Positions 24,992-31,137 of a stretch of 31,137 nt of DNA are shown here, in pieces. A program made the translations under genes and the position numbers. Under the pieces are notes generated by a model. It ran no database searches and was not told the DNA's origin. It was given only the letters and a program-made list of their open reading frames with translations. The stretch spans positions 23,250-54,386 of the forward strand of contig DCEE01000014.1 of assembly GCA_002316795.1 (NCBI GenBank), written 5' to 3'. Source of the stretch: Synergistaceae bacterium UBA1037 (GTDB lineage: Bacteria; Synergistota; Synergistia; Synergistales; Synergistaceae). Every line of letters begins with the position of its first letter. The first letter of the stretch is position 1.

Positions 24992-25276
24992 GTGCGATCT
25001 TACGAAATGGTTTTGATTCTTCAGGCAGATCTTGAAGACCATAAAATGGTTTCAGAAGAGATTGCCGAGGTCGTGCGCGGTTTGGGAGCAGAGTTGGAAA
25101 AGGTGGATATCTGGGGCAAAAAGCGTTTTGCCTACCCCATCGAAAAACAGCTCGAGGGTTTCTACGTTCTGTATACGTTTAAACTCGACCCGGCACAGGT
25201 GAAGGAGATGGAACGTCTCCTCAGTCTGAGACCCCAGGTTATACGTCAGATGGTCGTCAACCTGGAGGAGAAGTAA
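24992..25276 (+). CDS. rpsF: 30S ribosomal protein S6
   Basis: A 94-residue small-subunit protein that binds 16S rRNA as a pair with S18. The N-terminus (M)RSYEMVLILQADLED matches the usual S6 start, and IWGKKRFAYPIEKQLEGFYV is the conserved central strand. Two GTG codons are possible. The one at 24992 is preferred because it gives the normal N-terminus and lies 5 bases after a near-perfect anti-16S match AGGAGGTGA (24978-24986); GTG 24983 lies within that site. The gene order rpsF-ssb-rpsR is conserved very widely. Confidence 0.96.
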   Translation: MRSYEMVLILQADLEDHKMVSEEIAEVVRGLGAELEKVDIWGKKRFAYPIEKQLEGFYVLYTFKLDPAQVKEMERLLSLRPQVIRQMVVNLEEK

Positions 25277-25281
25277 GCGTT

Positions 25282-25821
25282 ATGGCTCGCGGGTACAACA
25301 GAGTTATCATTATGGGTAACCTGGCAAGAGACCCAGACGTGAGATTCACTCCAAGTAAACAGAAGGTAGCCAGGATCACTGTAGCGATCGGTCGTCAGTG
25401 GAAAAATAAGACGTCAGGAGAACTGCAGAGCCACACAGATTTTATAAACGTGTCCGCATGGAACTACGTTGCTGATATCTGCGACCGCTATCTGAAGAAG
25501 GGCCGCCCTGTTTTGGTCGAAGGACGCCTGAGCGTCCGTGATTTCGACGATGCCAAAACGGGACAGCACCGGTGGGTGACCGAAGTCGTCGCTGACAATA
25601 TTGTTCTCCTTGGTTCACCGCGAAGGGAAGATGAAGGGGTTTCCGGATCCTCTTCCAACTCAGAGCAGAATTATGGGAATGCCAGAATGCATTCAGACGC
25701 TGTTTCCGGCGGAGACATGGGAAGCCTGAGAGAAGAGGAAGGATTCGAAGATGAATTCCCCCTTGATTTTTCTGAGATGGGTGGGACCGAGGGACCTGGA
25801 GACGTGCAGATACCATTCTAG
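25282..25821 (+). CDS. ssb: Single-stranded DNA-binding protein
   Basis: A 179-residue OB-fold protein that coats single-stranded DNA in replication and repair. The OB fold spans about residues 1-112, with YNRVIIMGNLARDPDVRFT at the start and GRPVLVEGRLSVRDFDDAKTGQ in the middle. A low-complexity acidic/serine linker follows (about 118-172). The C-terminal tip, which recruits partner proteins, reads GDVQIPF rather than the common DDDIPF, so the IPF end is kept but the adjoining acidic residues are reduced to one. It starts 5 bases after rpsF. Confidence 0.95.
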   Translation: MARGYNRVIIMGNLARDPDVRFTPSKQKVARITVAIGRQWKNKTSGELQSHTDFINVSAWNYVADICDRYLKKGRPVLVEGRLSVRDFDDAKTGQHRWVTEVVADNIVLLGSPRREDEGVSGSSSNSEQNYGNARMHSDAVSGGDMGSLREEEGFEDEFPLDFSEMGGTEGPGDVQIPF

Positions 25822-25839
25822 GAAGGGGTTGAGTCTTTG

Positions 25840-26085
25840 ATGGAAAACAGTTCGAATTTTAACCGCAAACGCCGCAAACGCCGGCCGAAGGTTTGTCATT
25901 TCTGCGTAGATAAGATCGATCACGTAGATTACAAGGAAGTGGAAAAACTTAAAAAATATGTTACAGAACGCGGTAAGATAGTGCCGCGTCGTGTGACCGG
26001 GACCTGTGCGAAGCATCAGCGCCAGCTCACAAGGGCTATAAAGAGGGCAAGAATTATTGCTCTTCTGCCTTTCACATCAGATTAA
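25840..26085 (+). CDS. rpsR: 30S ribosomal protein S18 (cysteine-containing form)
   Basis: An 81-residue basic protein. The core [41 protein letters not shown] is the S18 signature (shown in parts: [33 protein letters not shown]). Cysteines in VCHFC and the later CAKH form a possible zinc site (CxxC plus CxxH), marking the C+ type of S18. The start may be ATG 25840 or the adjacent in-frame TTG 25837; AAGGGG (25823-25828) precedes by 8-11 bases. It pairs with S6 from the same operon. A terminator follows. Confidence 0.95.
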   Translation: MENSSNFNRKRRKRRPKVCHFCVDKIDHVDYKEVEKLKKYVTERGKIVPRRVTGTCAKHQRQLTRAIKRARIIALLPFTSD

Positions 26086-26110
26086 AAAACGAGTCTGTGC
26101 TGTATAATTG

Positions 26111-26139
26111 GAGAGGGCCGCAGGGCTCTCTCTTTTTTT
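26111..26139 (+). terminator. Rho-independent terminator after rpsR
   Basis: A 9-bp stem with one G-T wobble pairs GAGAGGGCC (26111-26119) with GGCTCTCTC (26124-26132) around a 4-base loop, followed by seven Ts. It separates rpsF-ssb-rpsR from the DUF2232-rplI-dnaB part, perhaps only partly. Confidence 0.88.
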
Positions 26140-26162
26140 ATTGTATTTACGGGGGTCGGAAT

Positions 26163-27128
26163 GTGAGATTTAAAATTATGTTTGAATGGCTGTCCTGGAT
26201 ACTGTTGAGTCTGGTGATGTTCTCCGGAGGCATGTATGTAGCATTTGCAGCACCATTTCTTATTGTGATCGCACCTCTTCCGTTCATGGTCCTCGGGATA
26301 AGACAGGGTTTCCGTGAGTCGCTTCTGGGCGTGATGTTCGGTTCCGCATCAGCTTTGATGATGTTCGGATACCTTCCGGCTTTCATGTACGCCCTGGAAT
26401 TTGGGGTCCTTGGAGCTGTGTTCGGGTATGTAGCCCGCAGGGTCGAAAAGGGTGTCGATTTTGTCCTGATCTCCGTTGCAGCTTCGATAATTGCGAAGAT
26501 GATCCTTATTATGGCCTTCACTGCTGTTTCAGGAATGAACCCCGTTGCTATGTCGCCCGAAACGGCAGAGGAGATAGTTTCATCTCTGGCAAAAGCGCTC
26601 TCATCTGGCGGGATCGGCACATCTGAAGAGGTCATAAAAAATTACTCTCTGGCAATGGTTGAAACAGTCTCGCTCCTGATGCCGTCAATGATCATTTTTT
26701 TCTCCGCCATCGATACTTTTGCCACATACGGAGCCGCCTCGTACATAATGAGAATGACCGGATGGGGAGCACTCGCTGCGTTGCCGGGATTCGGAACATG
26801 GCGTTTCCCGAGAAATCTTTTCTGGGCGCTTGCTGCTGCAGTGATAATGGACCTGGCCGGCAAAGCCTTTCCCGATGAGAGAGTCTACATGGTGATATCT
26901 GCAAACTTGATGGAGGTCCTGAGAGCCATTTTCATGGTGGAAGGCCTTTCACTATGTTGGTACTATATGACATACAGAGGTATCCCAAAAGCTGTCAAAG
27001 TACCTGTTTCGCTCTTCGGTGCCCTCTTTTCCCCTGTTTCTTATATTTTATCTATGGTAGGCATCTTTGATATCTGGTACGATTTACGTGCCCGAATAAG
27101 GAGGAAGAACAATGAAAGTGATTCTTAA
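26163..27128 (+). CDS. DUF2232 family (YybS-like) membrane protein
   Basis: A 321-residue multi-pass membrane protein with about eight hydrophobic segments. The position between rpsR and rplI, the size and the pattern (PFLIVIAPLPFMVLGIRQG near the N-terminus; SAIDTFATYGAASYIMRMTG and the W-PRN-FWAL region in the centre) fit the DUF2232/YybS family, whose function is unknown. GTG 26163 is chosen: it lies 7 bases after GGGGGT and beyond the terminator. The frame is open upstream to 26097, but that would read through the hairpin; ATG 26178 is also possible. The 3' end overlaps rplI by 17 bases, implying coupling. Confidence 0.72.
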   Translation: MRFKIMFEWLSWILLSLVMFSGGMYVAFAAPFLIVIAPLPFMVLGIRQGFRESLLGVMFGSASALMMFGYLPAFMYALEFGVLGAVFGYVARRVEKGVDFVLISVAASIIAKMILIMAFTAVSGMNPVAMSPETAEEIVSSLAKALSSGGIGTSEEVIKNYSLAMVETVSLLMPSMIIFFSAIDTFATYGAASYIMRMTGWGALAALPGFGTWRFPRNLFWALAAAVIMDLAGKAFPDERVYMVISANLMEVLRAIFMVEGLSLCWYYMTYRGIPKAVKVPVSLFGALFSPVSYILSMVGIFDIWYDLRARIRRKNNESDS

Positions 27129-27558
27129 ACAGGATGTCAATAAAATAGGGAAGAAGGGCGATCTTCTTGAGGTTGCCGACGGTTACGGCCGTAACTTCCT
27201 GATTGCCAGGGGACTCGCGGAGGAGGCAACGGAGGGTAAGATCCGTGAACTTCAGCAGATGCAGATGACTCAGAAGATCAAGGATGACAAAAAACTAAAG
27301 ATCGCCGAGGAATCGAAAAAGAAACTTGGCGGCAAAGTAGTAAGAATAAAGGTCAACACCGGAGAGGGAGGCAAACTTTTCGGAAGTGTGACCAATGCTC
27401 AGATAGCAGATGCCCTCACATCCCAGTACGGTGTGCCTGTCGACAAGAAAGACCTGAAAATAGAAGAAACAGTCAAACAGACCGGTGAATACAGGTTTAA
27501 GGTCAAACTTTACGCGGGTGTGGATGCCGAGATGACACTTAAGGTGGAGTCAGAGTAA
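27112..27558 (+). CDS. rplI: 50S ribosomal protein L9
   Basis: A 148-residue two-domain protein. The N-terminal RNA-binding domain starts MKVILKQDVNKIGKKGDLLE, with VADGYGRNFLIARGLAEEAT as the family signature. A long connecting helix (about residues 42-75) leads to the C-terminal domain with GGKLFGSVTNAQIADAL. The ATG is inside the end of the DUF2232 gene and follows AAGGAGGAAG closely. Confidence 0.97.
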   Translation: MKVILKQDVNKIGKKGDLLEVADGYGRNFLIARGLAEEATEGKIRELQQMQMTQKIKDDKKLKIAEESKKKLGGKVVRIKVNTGEGGKLFGSVTNAQIADALTSQYGVPVDKKDLKIEETVKQTGEYRFKVKLYAGVDAEMTLKVESE

Positions 27559-27559
27559 A

Positions 27560-28915
27560 TTGAGCACAAACAGGGAATTTGACAGAATACCGCCTTTCAA
27601 TCTTGAGGCTGAGCGTTCAGTTCTCGGCTCATGCCTAATTGACAGGGATTCCCTGCTGATAGTCATAGAAAGCCTGCGGACCGATGACTTCTATGATCCC
27701 AGACACAGGACAGCCTTTGAGATAATCGCTTCCATGGCTGAACAGGACTGCGCCGTAGACTCACTGACCTTCAGGGAAGAAGTTAAGAAGCGCGGCCTTG
27801 AAGATCGTCTGGGCGGGCTCCCTTTCGTGGCAGAACTTATGGATGCGGTCACAACGACTGCAAATGTGGAGTACCACGTAAGCATTGTGAGGGATAAGTC
27901 TGTACACAGGGGTCTGATCACCGTAGGAAGCGACATCTCGAGGATGGGTTTTTCCGAGGAGATCGGAATAGACGAAGCCCTTGAGACCGCAGAACAAAAG
28001 GTCTTTGAGATCGCGAGGACAGGAAGATCCGCCAGGCTAAAGGGCGCAAGGGAAGTAGTTTCCTCGGCCATTGGTGAGATAGAGAAGAGGCTGGCCGGAG
28101 GCCTTGAAATCACGGGAGTCCCGTCAGGATTTACTGATTTTGACAAACTCTCGGGCGGGCTTCAGCCAGGGAGCCTTTATATACTGGCTGCAAGGCCTTC
28201 CATGGGTAAAACAGCCTTTGCCCTCAATGTCGCTCAGCATGCAGCGCTTCAGGAAGACATACCTGTCCTCATGTTCAGCCTTGAAATGTCAGCAGAACAG
28301 ATAGCTCAGAGGATGCTCGCAGCTGAATCGGAAGTCAATCTGAGGGAGATGTTCGAATCGCGCAGGGTCCAGAACGAGCAGTGGCAGAAGCTGTCAAAGG
28401 CTGCGGGCAGACTTTCGAAAAGCCCTATTTATATTGATGACAGTTCTACGCTGAACACGCTTGACCTCAGAGGCAGGTGCAGGAGATTTTTTGCCAAGCA
28501 TAGAGCAGGGAAAGGACTTGTAGTGCTTGATTACCTTCAGCTCATGAACGTTGCTCGGAAGATCGAAAACAGACAGCAGGAAGTTTCTGAGATATCAAGA
28601 GCGCTCAAGGGCATAGCCAGGGAGTTTAAAGTGCCCGTACTGGCACTTTCGCAGCTTTCAAGGGACGTGGAAAAGCGCGGAGGCAGCAAAAAACCACAGC
28701 TTTCAGACCTTCGTGACAGCGGAGCGATAGAGCAGGACGCGGACATGGTAATATTCCTGTACAGAGAAGCATATTACGCTCAGGAGGGTGAGACGGTCGA
28801 CCCCACATCTGAAGTCATCGTGGCAAAGAACAGAAACGGCCCGACCGGCAAGGTAGACCTGATATTTTTCAAAGAGTGTGCAAGGTTTGCAAGCAAACTC
28901 AGCGGAAATTACTGA
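27560..28915 (+). CDS. dnaB: Replicative DNA helicase DnaB
   Basis: A 451-residue hexameric 5'-3' helicase of the replication fork. The N-terminal collar domain begins RIPPFNLEAERSVLGSCLID. The RecA-like domain has Walker A ARPSMGKTAF (211-220), FSLEMSAEQIAQRM, Walker B VVLDYLQLM (about 321-329), LSQLSRDVEKRG and the arginine-finger region SDLRDSGAIEQDADMVIFLYR. The C-terminus KECARFASKLSGNY is a variant of the usual T-RF-N end. No intein interrupts the motifs where DnaB inteins usually insert. The start is TTG 27560, one base after the rplI stop, with a purine-rich site in the rplI end. Confidence 0.97.
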   Translation: MSTNREFDRIPPFNLEAERSVLGSCLIDRDSLLIVIESLRTDDFYDPRHRTAFEIIASMAEQDCAVDSLTFREEVKKRGLEDRLGGLPFVAELMDAVTTTANVEYHVSIVRDKSVHRGLITVGSDISRMGFSEEIGIDEALETAEQKVFEIARTGRSARLKGAREVVSSAIGEIEKRLAGGLEITGVPSGFTDFDKLSGGLQPGSLYILAARPSMGKTAFALNVAQHAALQEDIPVLMFSLEMSAEQIAQRMLAAESEVNLREMFESRRVQNEQWQKLSKAAGRLSKSPIYIDDSSTLNTLDLRGRCRRFFAKHRAGKGLVVLDYLQLMNVARKIENRQQEVSEISRALKGIAREFKVPVLALSQLSRDVEKRGGSKKPQLSDLRDSGAIEQDADMVIFLYREAYYAQEGETVDPTSEVIVAKNRNGPTGKVDLIFFKECARFASKLSGNY

Positions 28916-28948
28916 CAGTGAAGGGACTGATTTTTTCCCTCACTGTTT
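28916..28948 (+). terminator. Possible terminator after dnaB
   Basis: CAGTGA (28916-28921) pairs with TCACTG (28940-28945), and inner GGG pairs with CCC, with one bulged A. Only TTT follows, so termination may be weak. Confidence 0.5.
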
Positions 28949-29005
28949 CCTCATATTGTCCACGTGTATTTGCTCGTGGCACATTTCGTTGAAGGGGATC
29001 TGCAA

Positions 29006-30832
29006 GTGAAGTCAAAGACTTTATCCGAACCGGGATCACCGGCCAACGGTATTTATGCTGTTCACCCGAGGATCTTTTATTTTCTGATATTTGTCTCTTT
29101 GGGGCTGCCAAATCTGATATATTCAGGCATTACCTGGTTTGATACGCTCCACATAATGAAGTGGACCTTCGCGATGGTACCTGTCGCGATAATTTCAGTC
29201 GTTGGCGGTATTTCCCTTACACTGTACGGGAATGAACGTATAGATTTCAGGATAGATCTCTTTGGTTTTTTATGGCTCATCATGCTCGGATATATTTCTG
29301 TCCAGACAATCTGGGTAAATATTTCCTCGTGGTCCACATTCATGAAGGAATGGTTCTTCTTCGCGACCCTGACAGCCATCTATATTTTCTCCTTCAACCT
29401 CTTTAAAGATGCAAAAGCACACAGGACCATCCTTTGGGTCGCGAACATCAACGCCGGTATTAATGTGGTCTTCGCGGAACTGCTGATCAGAAATATGAAC
29501 GGACCTTTCCCCTTCATCATGAACGTACCGGGCAACTACATCGGAAACACAGGCCAGCAGGAAATGTTCGGACTGTGGATGGCAATGGCTGTAATGAACG
29601 GCATATACCTCAATGCAGCTTATTCAGAAGTTTCGGATGACTTGACGCACAACAAAAGATGGGCGGGTATGATCAGGTACATGAACCTTGGGCTTTTGGC
29701 ACTTAATTCATGGGGCATGTGGAATTCCACGACCAGGGCAGGCTTTCTCTCCCTTATCACCGGAACTTTGATCATATCCATAATATTTATGCAAAACGGC
29801 AGAAAACAGATGCTGAAAAAGGTCGGACAGGGCGTAGGAATAGTCCTGCTGATGCTTGCACTCAACATAGGGATGAGCTATTTTGGGTTTGGCCGTGCCT
29901 ATGCTCTCCTCAACAAGACCATGGACATGGTAATGGACACCCGTAGCTTTGGCAAAAGGCGTGGAATATGGAAAACAAGCTGGGCGATATTTATGGGACA
30001 CCCGGTAAAAGGTGTGGGCATAGGCCATTATAAGTGGCACTACCTTGAGGGACAGAGGCTTGCTTTCCAGAAAGACCCGGATATGGAGTGGCAGTTCACA
30101 TACTGGGCACATAATGAGTACCTGCAGTGGTTTGCCGAGTTTGGCATCTTTGGGACTGTGCTCCTTGTTTCAGCTGCTGCCTGGTGGATATGGAGATTCA
30201 TCAGCTTCCTCTCGCAGAAGAAAATTCTTTCTCTGGAAGCCTCATGGGCCTGTGCGATGCTTTTTCTGATATTGTTCGACGCGATATTCAGCAGGCCCTT
30301 CCACAGGATAGAGAACGCAGTATGGCTCTCCCTTGCTTTCGCGATAGCGAACAGGGAGCTGCTTCCGCTGAGCTACTCCTGGTCAGAGGTCAGGCATACA
30401 TCGATATACAGGGTATTGGGGATCTTTATCTGCACGATATCAGTATTCGGCCTGGTATTTCTTGGGAACGGACTTGCGGGCGATAAATACCTGAGGTATG
30501 CAGCAGATACCGATCAGGCTGAACTGCAGGCCGAGTTCATAAAAAAAGCAAGAGCCAAAGCAATGACAAAAGATGAGGCTGAAGAACAGTATGCCAACCA
30601 TCTGATGGCAGTTGCAAAGGTGACCAGGGATCCCCAAGACTGGGCAAATGCGATAAACCAGATGTACAGATCCTTCACCATAAGGCCGCAGGCCAAACAG
30701 CTGATGGAGCTTCTGAATCTGGCGAGGCAGATCAGAAACCAGGAACTGCTCAAGGTATTGGTCCCATATCTTCCTCCGGCCGGGATAAAAAATGTATCGG
30801 GGAGTCTATCTGAAAGCAAACAGCCTGAATAA
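29006..30832 (+). CDS. O-antigen ligase / polymerase family (Wzy_C) membrane protein
   Basis: A 608-residue inner-membrane protein with about 11-12 hydrophobic segments over the first 490 residues. The large periplasmic loop has the Wzy_C hallmark regions: STTRAGFLSLITGTLI, FMGHPVKGVGIGHYKWHY, and AHNEYLQWFAEFGIFGTVLL. These are shared by WaaL-type O-antigen ligases, Wzy polymerases and some O-glycosyl-ligases, so the exact role is not decided. After the last membrane segment an alpha-helical tail of about 110 residues (rich in A, E, K, Q) resembles TPR-like repeats. GTG 29006 lies 7 bases after AAGGGG (28993-28998); a GTG at 28964 is in frame but lacks a good site. A glycosyltransferase follows, suggesting an envelope polysaccharide locus. 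Confidence 0.82.
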   Translation: MKSKTLSEPGSPANGIYAVHPRIFYFLIFVSLGLPNLIYSGITWFDTLHIMKWTFAMVPVAIISVVGGISLTLYGNERIDFRIDLFGFLWLIMLGYISVQTIWVNISSWSTFMKEWFFFATLTAIYIFSFNLFKDAKAHRTILWVANINAGINVVFAELLIRNMNGPFPFIMNVPGNYIGNTGQQEMFGLWMAMAVMNGIYLNAAYSEVSDDLTHNKRWAGMIRYMNLGLLALNSWGMWNSTTRAGFLSLITGTLIISIIFMQNGRKQMLKKVGQGVGIVLLMLALNIGMSYFGFGRAYALLNKTMDMVMDTRSFGKRRGIWKTSWAIFMGHPVKGVGIGHYKWHYLEGQRLAFQKDPDMEWQFTYWAHNEYLQWFAEFGIFGTVLLVSAAAWWIWRFISFLSQKKILSLEASWACAMLFLILFDAIFSRPFHRIENAVWLSLAFAIANRELLPLSYSWSEVRHTSIYRVLGIFICTISVFGLVFLGNGLAGDKYLRYAADTDQAELQAEFIKKARAKAMTKDEAEEQYANHLMAVAKVTRDPQDWANAINQMYRSFTIRPQAKQLMELLNLARQIRNQELLKVLVPYLPPAGIKNVSGSLSESKQPE

Positions 30833-30853
30833 GGCAGGGCAGGTGACAGAATA

Positions 30854-31137
30854 ATGCGCATCATCCAGGTATTGCCTGAATTGGATATAGGCGGTGTCGA
30901 GCGCCATGTCATCGACCTCTCCAACGAACTTGCAGAGAGAGGGCATGATGTTCTGGTAATATCAAACGGAGGACAGATGCAGAGCCAGCTCTCTGACAAA
31001 GTACTTCACTGGCAGCTTCCCGTACATAAGAAGAATCCCTTCACTGCATTGTGTTGTTCGGGGAAAATATCCTCCCGGATAAAGAGTGAAGGATGGGAAC
31101 TGATACACGCACATTCGAGAGTCCCTGCATGGATAGC
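30854..31137 (+). CDS. Glycosyltransferase, GT4-like, N-terminal part (3' truncated by window edge)
   Basis: The first 94 residues of a GT-B fold glycosyltransferase; the frame stays open to the window end. The N-terminus MRIIQVLPELDIGGVERHV followed by IDLSNELAERGHDVLVIS is the typical GT4 start: a beta strand, a glycine-rich GGVE loop and a helix that lines the acceptor site. A second strand, WELIHAHSRVPAW, carries the conserved HAH. The ATG is 7 bases after AGGTGA and 21 bases after the Wzy-like gene, so the two are probably co-transcribed for LPS or capsule assembly. The donor sugar cannot be inferred. Confidence 0.88.
   Translation, partial: MRIIQVLPELDIGGVERHVIDLSNELAERGHDVLVISNGGQMQSQLSDKVLHWQLPVHKKNPFTALCCSGKISSRIKSEGWELIHAHSRVPAWI

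Noticed and set aside
26103..26108. Perfect TATAAT just before the rpsR terminator
   Set aside because: A transcript starting from it would begin inside the terminator hairpin, and no -35 is present at 16-18 bases. Probably coincidence; a promoter for the DUF2232 gene is not demonstrated.
27560..28915. Intein or insertion in dnaB
   Set aside because: DnaB is a common intein host, but Walker A, Walker B and the arginine-finger region are continuous and the length (451 residues) is standard.
1..31137. Undescribed defence, mobile or biosynthetic system; CRISPR arrays; tRNA or rRNA genes; insertion sequences; frameshifted genes
   Set aside because: Every stretch longer than 300 bases is filled by a recognisable + strand gene. 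No direct-repeat arrays, transposase motifs, cloverleaf-like sequences or broken frames were seen. The window looks like ordinary core chromosome.

Overview
The window is a gene-dense stretch of core bacterial chromosome. Apart from partial genes at both edges, all 30 protein genes are on the + strand. I see no mobile elements, CRISPR arrays, rRNA or tRNA, and no gap above 300 bases. The likely source is an amino-acid-fermenting anaerobe of the phylum Synergistota. This rests on: two separate branched-chain amino-acid (LIV) ABC transport operons within 16 kb; an oxygen-sensitive class III ribonucleotide reductase; an M20 peptidase and a class V aminotransferase; a Firmicutes-like rpsF-ssb-rpsR-(DUF2232)-rplI-dnaB cluster next to diderm-type O-antigen/LPS genes; and frequent AGG/AGA arginine and ATA isoleucine codons. 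This is inference; no taxonomic marker was searched.

Layout. 1-2773: the tail of a first LIV operon (livH partial, livM, livG, livF), closed by a terminator. 2927-5833: a translation-modification operon (prmA, rsmE, mtaB), all overlapping. 5943-6595: rpsU and a YqeY/GatB-like gene. 6719-7801: a class V aminotransferase standing alone between two hairpin terminators. 8000-11299: the overlapping nrdR-nrdD-nrdG operon behind a promoter with probable NrdR boxes. 11444-16069: a complete second LIV operon (livK, hairpin attenuator, livH, livM, livG, livF). 16276-18136: pgsA and an M20 peptidase. 18331-24904: secA, an exported protein with a degenerate transglutaminase-like domain, argS and a DivIC/FtsL-like gene. 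24992-28915: rpsF, ssb, rpsR, DUF2232 membrane protein, rplI and dnaB. 29006-31137: an O-antigen ligase/polymerase and the start of a GT4 glycosyltransferase, probably the start of an envelope polysaccharide locus.

How it works together. The LIV systems import hydrophobic amino acids, and the peptidase and aminotransferase may feed the same catabolism. The nrd operon supplies dNTPs without oxygen under NrdR control. The rest is translation, secretion, division and replication machinery in tightly coupled operons, with many 4-26 base overlaps and GTG/TTG starts placed 9 bases after a strong ribosome binding site.

I found no convincing undescribed biological system. The points most worth a second look are regulatory (NrdR boxes, the livK/livH attenuator, a dyad over the rpsU promoter, the rpsF leader) and one poorly characterised exported protein downstream of secA.
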